This document shows positions 21,952 through 31,431 of a stretch of 64,000 nt of DNA, piece by piece. The position numbers were made by a program, and so were the translations under genes. A model generated the notes under the pieces. That model was not told the DNA's origin and made no database searches. It saw only the letters and a list, made by a program, of their open reading frames with translations. Every line of letters begins with the position of its first letter. The stretch's first letter is position 1. Source of the DNA: Microbotryum silenes-acaulis (Eukaryota > Basidiomycota > Microbotryomycetes > Microbotryales > Microbotryaceae); assembly GCA_003665825.1 (NCBI GenBank), contig QPFY01000011.1, positions 806,001 to 870,000 of the forward strand, read 5' to 3'.

Positions 21952-22381
21952 TGTGTGGATTGCTATCGAGACTCACACCGTCGACTGACGACTGAATGGT
22001 GGGTCGATGGCCAAAGCGAGGATGAAGGACTGTAGCTGAGGTCGGCCTCGGCGAAGGAGCGTTCAGACCGGGTTGTTCGAGTAGGATGCGTCGTGTAGTG
22101 TATCAATACCGCAATGTCAAAGAATCGAAACATCACTACTGCAGATTACATCTCCCCCGAGAGCATTGGAGACGGACTTTGTCAGCCGAACGAAAAGAGG
22201 TCCGTGCGCCAGCTTGCGTCAGCGCTAAATTGTGGCGCACCTGACCTCACCTGACAGCACCGGGAGGCGCTGGGTGTTCGGTTCTCCCTCTGCCCCCGCC
22301 TTGCCCCACGTTGTCGCCACACGCACGCAAGCCCCACCCAATACAGACTAAACCGTCAACACCAGGTCACCCAACTCCAGC
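21952..22381. other. Intergenic, no gene seen
   Basis: The gap lies between two genes on the same strand and should hold the MDM35 3' end and the promoter of the next gene. No further feature is visible. Confidence 0.4.
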
Positions 22382-23039
22382 ATGGAAGCCCTGTCCGAAT
22401 TCTTCACCAAGGCGATCGAGGCGCCGCACAACGCTTACGTCTTCCTCGACCATAGCGACAATGTCTTGGCGAAGCAGGTCGTACAATTGCTCGTACGTTT
22501 GGGAGCGTGGTCGATTGGGAGACTCCTGGGGTTTGGCACTGATCTATTATGTTCTTATCTTCGCGTCTTCATGTTCTGCCTCCTCGTCGCGCATGTGCTC
22601 TCGGCGTCCTCCCCCACCCCGGCCTCATCGATGACCCCCCCTCCCTCTACTCGCTCCCCATCCCTGCAACACCTTCCACAACTCAACCCCACTCCCCGAC
22701 CGACCTCCTCAACCCAAACTCAAACAGAACACTCCCGCCGTCATGGCCTTTTACGCCAAACTGACCTCGCTGCTCTCGAACTACTCGCACCTCCTCATCC
22801 CGTTCATCGGCCTCATCGTCCAATTGACCATGTCCTCCTACACCCGCAAATGGACCTTGGAGAAGGTGGAGAAGAGGGAAGCCGAGGCGAGGAAGGTGTT
22901 GTTGGAACAGAAGCAAAAGGCTCAAAGGGAGGCAGAGGGTAAATCGGCAGCCAAGCCGACGACGACCGCGACCGCAACGGGTGCGCAGTCGGGATCCAGT
23001 CCGGCCAAGACGGCGAAGGGGAAGAAGGGAAAGAAGTGA
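22382..23039 (+). CDS. Small single-helix membrane protein with lysine-rich tail, unknown
   Basis: Two exons (22382-22492 and 22728-23039) join in phase 0 to 140 residues. The N-terminus (MEALSEFFTKAIEAPHNAYV) is amphipathic. One hydrophobic helix follows (SHLLIPFIGLIVQLTMSSY), then a charged coiled coil (EKVEKREAEARKVLLEQKQK), and a Thr/Ala-rich tail ending GKKGKK. The dilysine-like C-terminus would suit an ER-resident protein, but this is only an inference. I do not recognise the family. Consensus donor GTACGT and a clean CAG acceptor support the model. Confidence 0.65.
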
Positions 23040-23525
23040 ATGCAGTGATTATCGGGAAGCAAGATTGGAAAAAAAAAAACCCCGTCTTTTGGAGGATCTT
23101 GGTGGAGGTTGGGCCCCCTGCGCCGTTCTGTGAATACAAAAATATTTTTCGGTGTGGTCTTGTGACGGTGAGATGAATCAGCAGCGCAGAGATCACGTCA
23201 AAGTACACGTCGTGCACGTGTTTACAATTCGACGAGGTAATGATGGGCTCTCGTCCGTGACAGTTTCCCTGTTGGGGTGAAGCGCAGCTCTCTTTGTCGT
23301 ACGTTGGTGACTCCCCATGCTACAAGTAGGCATCATTAACCTCGGTTCTGTCTCTCCACCTCATAAGTCATATCGTATATTTCATCATTAAGAATGACGA
23401 GACTAAATCATGCAAGCCAAGGTCGATCCGTCATTGCGTGCCAAGAAATTCCTCGTATACATCGAAGGCCACCTTCCACCCCAGCCGACTATAATATCCG
23501 CGCATCCATCACGAACCCCCTCCGA
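23040..23525. other. Convergent 3' regions
   Basis: The gap lies between the stop codons of the one-helix protein and the PAP2 gene. An A run (23071-23081) and an AT-rich patch (23355-23395) may belong to 3' ends. No gene is supported. Confidence 0.4.
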
Positions 23526-24643
23526 TCAATAAACCGACGTATTCGAACTCGCAACGCGATCATACTCTCTCCCCACCCCTCCAATCCTCCCTTCCTCCAA
23601 AGCGATTTCAGGCCTTACATGCGTGTTCGCCCCTTGATACGGATCGCCGTTGTTCGCCACCGGTCTCGGTGTCATTCCCACAGGGACTTGATCATCCTCG
23701 ATCCCTCCATTCCCATTCCCATTCCCATTCCCAACTCGATTCGTACTCGCCAACAGGGTCCTCGGAATCCTCGGCGAATAAGGCAAGTCGCACGAAGGGT
23801 TCAAGATGGAAGGATAGTACAAATGGTACGTCAACACCGTGATCGCCGTGCCCAATAAAGAACCCGCGATCACGTCCGTCGCATGATGACGATGATCCAT
23901 CGTACGGGAAATCGCGATCAGGCCCGCTCCCGTCCAAGGCGCGATACAGATCCAAGCTTTGATCGCGTGCCCACGCATGTCGTAGAGATGCATCTTGCCG
24001 GCCATGTAGAAGGAGAGAAAACCTAGTCCGGCGAACGCGAAGGAGGAGTGTCCGGAAGGGAAGGATTTGAATCCGTCATTGATGATGTGGCCTGTTTGGA
24101 CGGTGCAAACGGCGATCGTCGCAAGACCGAAAGATTCGGCATTTTCAGCTCCGGCGATGGGGAGACAACGAGACAACATGTCCGGACGGGGTCGACCAAC
24201 ACAGATCTTGATTACTTGGGTGATGCCGGTCGTGATGGAGCAGCTCAGGAAGAGACCGAGCAGACCGGCGTGGACGTCCCAGAAAGAACGGTTCCAGATG
24301 AGGCCGACGAAAATGATGATCACCGCTGGCACACCGGCTGCAAGTCCGATCTATAGGATGGGACCAAAAAAGTCAGAGTTGTTGCCTCAAATCAGTGATC
24401 TCACACTAAGCTGATCTCCGCACGTACATCAAGCCCAAACGAGATCCTCTCCTTGACCGCAAAAGTGTGTTGGATCGATGTGTCCGTCAAGGAGAATTCG
24501 CGCTTGTAACCTGCAGTTTTTTTGTATCATCAGTCTACGGTGAGTTTGCAGGTCCGAGCATCCCCGAAGCACTGAATCGGACATACCCGAGTGTTCGGTC
24601 AAAACACTGATAAGCACGAGCACAATGACGGTGAGAAGCCAAT
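23526..24643 (-). CDS. PAP2-family lipid phosphate phosphatase, first exon not resolved
   Basis: Members such as yeast Dpp1/Lpp1 dephosphorylate phosphatidate, lysophosphatidate and diacylglycerol pyrophosphate at membranes. Exons at 24587-24643, 24428-24510 and 23526-24350 join in frame. All three phosphatase motifs are present: KICVGRPRP, FPSGHSS and SRTMDHRHHATDV, with the expected histidines and arginines, between about six hydrophobic segments. The N-terminal part reads DWLLTVIVLVLISVLTEHSG and YKREFSLTDTSIQHTFAV, typical of fungal members. Upstream of the DWLL codons the frame hits a stop, and only the acceptor at CCATAG|ATTGG fits. I found no ATG-containing exon with a proper donor in the next few hundred bases. 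The C-terminal tail has a short Gly-Asn repeat. Confidence 0.8.
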
Positions 24644-27107
24644 CTATGGAGCGCACACAGTTGAGGTACAAGAATTTGCGCGGAGGTTAGTCCGGCGTAC
24701 TAAGGGTACGGAAACGAAAGGGATCGGCGCTATGGTGGGTTCGCCCCGGCAGTTTGGGTCGCCGCTCGCCAGGTCATCCGTTGTGACGAGCTTGCCGCGA
24801 GTTGGCGGGGGCCGATCACCCTATTGATGGCGACATGGCTTCCATCGACAAGTAGGCTTTCGGGCAAGTCGTTCCACTTGTCGCAGTGCTGGGACGTGAG
24901 ATCGCATAGCCCACCCGTTCACCCGAGCTCATCCTCTCATCCTCTTGCCAGCACCGCAGCCTGAAAGACATTGAACTGACCTGGCAGATACGACAGCAGC
25001 AACTGCACTCGTCGACGGTTATCGGTCGGCGCGACGTGTCGCTGTCGTTCGGGTCCATGCAGCAATCGATCCATGAACGTCATGTTGAGCTGTTGGTTCG
25101 GTCTTGTCGAGTGCAGCGCAGGAGACGAACGCACAGCCTTCGGACACTCAGAGATGGGCAATTTACGCGCTCAAGGCACTATAAAGCGATCGGCGGTGCC
25201 GTCGATTTAACCGATCGAAGTAGCCCCGATCGAAAGTCAAGTCGAAAAGCTGAAGACAATGCAGTGTCACCGAGCTTTACTTGGTAGGTAGGCGAATCGA
25301 TAGGTGATAGCTCGGGATTAAGGATAGGGAATACATATCTATGAACGCGTAACCACAATTCTCTGCAGCTCAACGGTTGTGGCATCGTGGGCTGTGGTTC
25401 AGTCACCTGCCAGGTCGTTGCAAGGCTATCTCAGCGAAGTTTATACCCCCCCCCCCCCTCGACGACGAGATATCATGGATGGTTCGCCATCGCTCGATCG
25501 GCATAGCAAAAAGGCGGATATTTTGAGGATGGCTTTGGGACGGGGTCGGGACGGCCGTGGGATGGCCGAGGGATGGTTGCCATCCTGGGATGACCGTGGA
25601 CGATCACGGCGCACTACCAGAGTTGGGCGCCCCAACTCTGCGACCGTCCCGGGACCGTCCCCGCGACAGGCGCACCAATGCTGGGACCGTCCGGGGACCA
25701 TCCCGGGACCCGCGCCGATCCTGGGATGGTCCAGGAATTGACGGCGGTCTGGGCACGGTGCTGGGACGGCGCGGGGATAGTCCTGGGTCCCGGGATGATC
25801 CCGAGATGGTGCCAGGATAGTTGTGGGATCGATTAGTAAACAATTTAATTTTTACTTATGCATACTCGTAATGCTTGATTCATTTGTATTCACTTTTGCG
25901 GTCGTTCTCTCGCTGTAGTCGGGTGCGGTTTTCACATGCAATACAGTACAAGGCTAAACAAAAAAACGTAGTATGGTATCTGCTACGTTCAAACTGCTCG
26001 AGACGCGCATACAAGGCACCTACCGGACTTCGTGGCTGCGCCCGATGACGGCCCACGCTTCATTATGTCGGGGGCCAATAGAGCGTGTCAACGGCCTGCT
26101 CTATGTTCGAGACCCCAGTACATAGCTAGCAAGTAGCCGAGAGAGAGAGAGCGATTGACCCAGACCTACTGCCATGGTAAGCTGTCGGGGACATTGTTAG
26201 TAGACCGTGAGCGAGTCTGAGCCCCTGAGTCCAAGGCTCTGATGCCGAAAAGCGACCGAGCGGCTCAAAGATGAACCGGCGGTGACTCCCGTTGGGCTAT
26301 GAAATGCATCTGTATGCTTGGTGTTCTGTACATAACTGATTGATGGTCAGTGCATCGCCTGAGGCCGTCAACAGCCTGGAGGAGGCGTAGGAGGCTCACT
26401 ATGGTGTCCAAACGAATCTAACTACGACAGAGATGGAGAATTGACAGACCTCAGCACGAACATCAGCAAAGCTAGAAGCGACAAAAAGAGGGAAGAAGAG
26501 CTTCTAACGAGGTCGGGGTGTGGGACGAGAGGGAGAGACTAACCCGAATTGGCACAGGGGCTAGCCAGTCAGCCCATCTGGGGAAGGAACATAAAGCCCA
26601 CCAGAGAGCAAGTCAGCTAGGCAAAGTATTGCGGTCATGAATCGAAGATTCGATAAGTAGAGAGTGAAGCATATCACACACTGTACAGTTAAGAGTGGAA
26701 TGGCAACGGGCGAGAGTGCGTAGACAGGAGAAGTCCCGCCCGTTGAGACAGGAGAACCGTGCACAACAAGGGTGACGACGCTCCGGACGGTGGGTCGGGG
26801 AGCCCGTAAGGACCTTGTCGTTTGCTACTCACCTGATGTCTCGGTTGTTCAACCCGTGCCGGTGGGTTTGACGAGTGGTGGAAACCAAGTGAGGGTAGTA
26901 GCAGCATGCAGGCGAGGTCAAGTCGAGTCAGGTCGACCATAAACGTGGCCCGTCGGTCGCACCATCAAATCGGCCGTACCAAACATGCCCATGGCAAGAG
27001 AGTACGAAGGCAAGAATAGTCCTTCATCATGATTCGAGGCTAACCGGTGAGTAAGGGTCAGCGGACGTCGCCTCGCCGATGATGACTGGGGACCCTCTTG
27101 CGACTGG
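24644..27107. other. Repeat-rich accessory stretch without a clear gene
   Basis: This 2.5-kb stretch lies between the broken 5' side of the PAP2 gene and the orphan gene. It contains the GGGAC/GTCCC-rich block described separately, a C run (25447-25458), several degenerate short frames and an AT-rich patch (25830-25880). A minus-strand frame at 24937-25161 could be a transposase remnant but shows no motif I can name. Confidence 0.4.
25541..25835. repeat. Degenerate GGGAC/GTCCC repeat block with perfect palindrome
   Basis: About 300 bp are built from variants of GGGATGG, GGGACCGTCC and CCCGGGAC in both orientations. Inside lies a perfect inverted repeat at 25618-25640 with 10-bp arms (CAGAGTTGGG / CCCAACTCTG) and a 3-nt spacer. 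The composition differs from the neighbouring AT-richer DNA. Confidence 0.6.
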
Positions 27108-29297
27108 GTGAGCGAGCGCGTGAGTGGAGCAGAGGAGAAGGCGCAGGCCAGTCAGAAACGTAAAGCGGCCAACACCAGGGCGGCCAACCACAAGCGGCAG
27201 GCGCTGGAGGTTGCTGCCGAGCTAAACGAGGTGCTCGAGGTTAAGAAGACCAATTGCTGGACGCGCCGCAAAGCTGACAAACACAACAAGGAAAAGTATG
27301 TACAGATACAGGTATTGTCTATAGGTTTATTGACGTGTTCTGACAATCTGAACTGACACAGTTTTGTTCACAGCACCCCACAACCTGCACCCTGTTCCCC
27401 TCTCTGTTCCGCAGCCACATCTAGTCCTGCTTCTTCAACCATCGACGCCGGCGACACCGTCCCTCAAGTCGGTCCTACTACCACTAGGTCCAAGCAGGGT
27501 CCTACTGTCCAACCTGTTGAGGACCCGAACGAAAGCGACGACGAACACCTCGCCATTGATCCCTCGTTGGAGGACATCGTCCTTGAGGAAGAGCGAGCAC
27601 CCGACCCCGCCAACTTCTCTGACAATATCGGCGACGAGTCCGACAGCAGCTTGGAGGAGGAGGAGGACGCAAGCGCCCACGTAGCCGTCGTTGCAGATGG
27701 CCCCGCTGAAGCCTCAACCGTCACCTCCAGCCTAGTCGTGTCCAAGTCGTCACATCTTGCACCCCCAAGTATCATGAATGACGATTCTGAAATGGTCATT
27801 TCAGGCGCGGTGAGTCGTACGATTCGAGCATGTTTTGGTGGTGGCCCAATCTGACTCAATCAGATGGCCTGATGCAGACCGCGCAACCGAAGGGTCAAGC
27901 ACTGCAATCGTCCATTGCCGGACGATCTCTTCTACGTCCACATTCGAAAGGTGACCACGCAAAGCGCACGCCAGCGTCGTCTTCGTCAATCACAACATCT
28001 TCGACTCTGGCCAACGGGCCAAAAGATCTCTTCGCTCCTTACGACGGCGCTCATAACACCAAGTCCATCGTCCAAGAGTTTTCGAAACCAAAGCGGCAGC
28101 GCCACCGGTCCGACTTGACTGACCAGGAGAAGAAAGTCGCCGGCCTTTGGTTTCAGGAAATGTTCTTGGAGAACATCCTCGACGGCCAAGGCATATGGCG
28201 ATCGAAGAGATCGCTCTATGACCCGTCGGAGACTTTTGCTGCTGAATACAACAAGAGCGGGCGGACAAGAATCGAGTGGTCAACGAAGATTGCAGATCTG
28301 GTACGGATAGCGATTAATCCCGGCAATAGCGGTACGTCTCCTGAGCTGACACTGCACATGCTGTTCTCGAGCAGATCGTTTCCAAGAATCTTGGGGTCCT
28401 GAATATCATCAAAAGAGCGGCTTTGAAGTGCACGTACAAGGCGTATGGGCTGGACCCCGAACGACTACCCGCAGCAGCCACCGAGAAGGCAACACTGTAT
28501 CTTCAGAACACTCGATGGGCAGCAAAAGAGTTGCGGTGCGGTGCAGGAACGGTGAGTCGGTCATCAGTTATCTGTTTACATCGACGCAAAGCTTCGGCCG
28601 GGTTCGAGTATTCAGGATGCTAAGACTACATCTTCCACCGCAGGGAGGGTCCGACCTGGATCAATGCGCCTTCGAGCCCGAGGAGGATCTGCAGAACAAT
28701 CTGCTTTACGATATTTTGGTCCAGATCGTTGCGGGGATTATGCGAGACAGATCCGCCGCGTTGCAATGGCCGGAACGAGGTCTCGATCCCAGCAACGAGG
28801 ACCATCGCGAGCTTGCATTTGCTCTCGTGACTCATGCTTATGCAGGAGTAAGTCCTTATTTTGTTTGCGCTGCATCATGTTTGGATTGACCTGACATTTG
28901 CGTCCTCTTCATACAATCGTCGAAACGTTAGATTCGATACGCCATGCAATTGCTCACCCCACCACCACCGAACCCGGGCTCGTCTGATAGGGGTGCCAAG
29001 GAGACGAAGCAGACCGTCTCGCTGTGGCACGAGTTCTCGGCCACGCACTATCAAGGCCATGTCCAATCTATCTTGCGAAGACGTCGAGGGGAAGGACGCG
29101 GGGCACCTTACTCAGATGCTGTGCAGGTTCGAGTTACTAATCGCGTGCAGAGAAGCGTGGCAGTTGCGATTTTGGGTGAAGCTCCCGGTGGCGCTGGGCG
29201 GGGAACGACGCCCCGAATCGTCAACCCGGACGCTGCCGACCTAATGAGGATGACGGCTCAACAGGCTTTCGATTTTGAAGAGTCTCTTTTCGATTGA
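27108..29297 (+). CDS. Orphan spliced gene, unknown function, 5' end unresolved
   Basis: No family is recognised. Six exons can be joined: to 27295, then 27374-27809, 27878-28300, 28375-28551, 28644-28847 and 28932-29297. From the second exon on, every intron is phase 0 and every joined frame is open, giving roughly 600 residues. The N-terminal segment is Arg/Lys/Ala-rich (KRKAANTRAANHKRQALEVA). A long acidic low-complexity region follows (ESDDEHLAIDPSLEDIVL, DESDSSLEEEEDAS). The better ordered part has LTDQEKKVAGLWFQEMFLEN, NLGVLNIIKRAALKCTYKAY, LYLQNTRWAAKELRCGAG and RELAFALVTHAY. The C-terminus ends FDFEESLFD. The first exon opens after a stop at 27048 and has no ATG, so the start must lie in an unseen upstream exon. 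It sits between two repeat blocks. Confidence 0.55.
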
Positions 29298-29380
29298 TTT
29301 TTTATATATCTCACTGCAATGTAACGTACTGGTTGCTTGGACAGGAGTCGCAAATTGGCATTGCATAGTAGCGCTGAATC

Positions 29381-29444
29381 AGCTTACAGGGCGCCAGCAC
29401 CGCATACGCGCAAGCTTACAGGGCGCGAGCACCGCATAACGCGC
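29381..29444. repeat. Tandem duplication of 32 bp
   Basis: Two adjacent copies begin AGCTTACAGGGCGC and continue AGCACCGCATA, at 29381-29412 and 29413-29444, with only a few differences. Confidence 0.75.
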
Positions 29445-29489
29445 GCGTTCTTAAGCGGCCACTAAGCACCATTATGCGATCCGTAGATA

Positions 29490-29576
29490 ACGCCGGGTTA
29501 AGGGCGCGCACCGCTTAGAGGCGCTTAAGCGCGCTTAAGGACGCTTAACAAGACGTCGTCGAGCTTAAGCGCGCGT
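29490..29576. repeat. Cluster of GCGCTTAAG-type short repeats
   Basis: The sequence repeats CGCTTAAG, GGCGCTTAAGCGCG, GCGCTTAAGG and ACGCTTAA, several of them palindromic around CTTAAG. Confidence 0.55.
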
Positions 29577-29671
29577 GCCCATTTTGCTGATGAAGAAAAC
29601 TGCCGAGTTACGACTGGTCGGGAAACAAACGACCCCGGGCGACAGCGACAGAGGGCGCGCGCAGACAAAAG

Positions 29672-31431
29672 TTACACGAGGGCGCCCCAAGCCCCAAGAG
29701 CGGCAAAGAGCAAGAATAGCAAGACGATCAGGGTCATGTACGAGATGGCTGGGATACCGACGTGGCGAACACGTAGGATCCACATCATCGAAAGGAGGAT
29801 GTGCACGACCACGACCGCGCCAAAGGTCGGCCACATGGGGAACGCGATCAATGTCGGCGCCGAGGATCGGAAGGGTAGCGACAGCACCAACGCCGCCACG
29901 AGTGAGAGCAAGATACTGTAGGAAGATCCTCGTCGTCAGTTGACGACAGCTCCGCCACCTCTAAACGATAGCACTCACGAGTCGACCCTCCAGACCACGA
30001 CCACCGCAACCGGGATCTCGTAAAGCGGTACACCGAGCTGCGCCTCGAGCTCTTCTCTCTCCAGGGCCCGGATCCTCGCATCCAAGTCAGCATCACTCGT
30101 CTCCCTGTCCAATCGTTCCTCAACCGCTCGGTCGAAAGCGGAGGTGTTGACGACTGTACGATCGTGTGACTTGTCCATTCCGTTCGCACCTGCAGCGTTG
30201 GTGAGAGATCCCGTACCGTACTCGGTCGTAGTCGAGTGTCCAAGCAGTGGCTCAACCGAGTCACCCGCTGCGGCTTCTTCGTCCGTGTCTTCCCCTAGAA
30301 CATCGTCATACAACCGCATCCGTCGCCAAAAGTCCCGCGTGCCCTGCAAACGTCATAGACAGCAAGAGGTAAGTATTGAAGAGCAGTCAGCGACTTTTGC
30401 GTCCATGGGTGTGGTGAGACACCCCGACCTCGACTGACCCAGATGATCTCAACCAGTGCCCACCCCATAGCGAACCACAGTGCTGAAAAGAATAGAACGT
30501 CCAACGGAGGCAAAGGGGGTCTCGTCGGCTCGTGAGGGTAGCGGTGGCCCCTTCTCGGCGGTGGGGGCGGCTGAGGCATCCCTCCCTGGGGTGTGACGAC
30601 CTCGGGATCTGGCAGCAAGGCCACGACGAGGATGATGGCGCCCAACCTCAGCAGTTCTTGCAGCACGGCGTGGACCGAGGTGGGCAGAACGAGACCGGTC
30701 CCCGGCGTCGGTACCCCATTCGGATCCTTGCTCTCCCACAACAAAAGCTCGAACACGACTTGTTTGAGCGCCTCGCCAGCGAGCCAAGCCGAAGCACCGA
30801 TGATGAGCTCGGCGAACCGTATCTCGTGCTTCCACCATGCGAGCAGAACGAAAGCCAAAATAACGAGCACGCCCGAGACAGCGAACTGGATGTAGTGCGC
30901 TCGCTGAAACGCTCGGCGCGTCGGGCACACCTCGCAAATGGACGACTCGGACGAGCCGGACCCTTCGCATGAGCCGCTTTCGGCCGATTCATGGGATGCG
31001 TTCGACGATGCTACAGAATGCGAGCGTGTTCGTACGAGGACCGTCGAAGCGAGCTGAGGCTGAACCGGAGGCTGAGGTGGGGCCGCTGCGAACCGGGGAG
31101 GGGAAGAAGGTGCGGCACTGATGTGAGTCGAAGTAACGGCCGACGAGTGGGTAGAAGAGCTCGACTCCATAGCACGAGGTGCAGGGTGAACAGATACGTG
31201 GACGGGTGCGGGTGCGGGTGCGGGTGCGTGTACCGCGGGTGCGACAAGTGCGGTGGCTTCGGGCAGATGGGTAGACGAGGCAGCCGCCGGCGGGGGAGGT
31301 GACATGGCTCGTGCTCCAGGTACGAACGTGAATGCGGCAGCATGCGGATTGAGAGACGAGTGACCTCCATTCGCTCGGGGACTGGTCGCTCGCAACAGCG
31401 GCGAGCGTTCATTCGAGCCTACGGTAGCCAT
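29672..31431 (-). CDS. Conserved fungal multi-pass membrane protein, unknown function
   Basis: Three exons (30439-31431, 29979-30343, 29672-29915) join to 533 residues. The start at MATVGSNERSPLLR was chosen because it is the first ATG; the frame extends further up only through non-ATG codons. The acidic dileucine-like ERSPLL near the N-terminus resembles vacuolar sorting signals. A Pro/Ala/Ser-rich region precedes the first helix pair (FAVSGVLVILAFVLLAWW, FAELIIGASAWLAGEALKQV). Further helices are LGAIILVVALL, VLFFSALWFAMGWALVEII and, after a charged linker, three near the C-terminus (LLSLVAALVLSLPF, AVVVVHILLSMMWILR, ISYMTLIVLLFLLFAAL). The cytosolic-looking block LDARIRALEREELEAQLGVP and YEIPVAVVVVWRVDS looks conserved. 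I recall similar fungal proteins but cannot name the family with confidence. Confidence 0.7.

Larger units (their letters stand above)
29298..29671. other. Intergenic with short repeats
   Basis: This gap between convergent genes contains the 32-bp tandem duplication and the GCGCTTAAG-rich stretch listed separately. No gene is seen. Confidence 0.5.

Noticed and set aside
24816..25161. Minus-strand frame with RRRVQLLLSYLPGQFNVFQ as a possible transposase or PAP2 first exon
   Set aside because: No known motif is visible, and no splice joins it in frame to the PAP2 helix.
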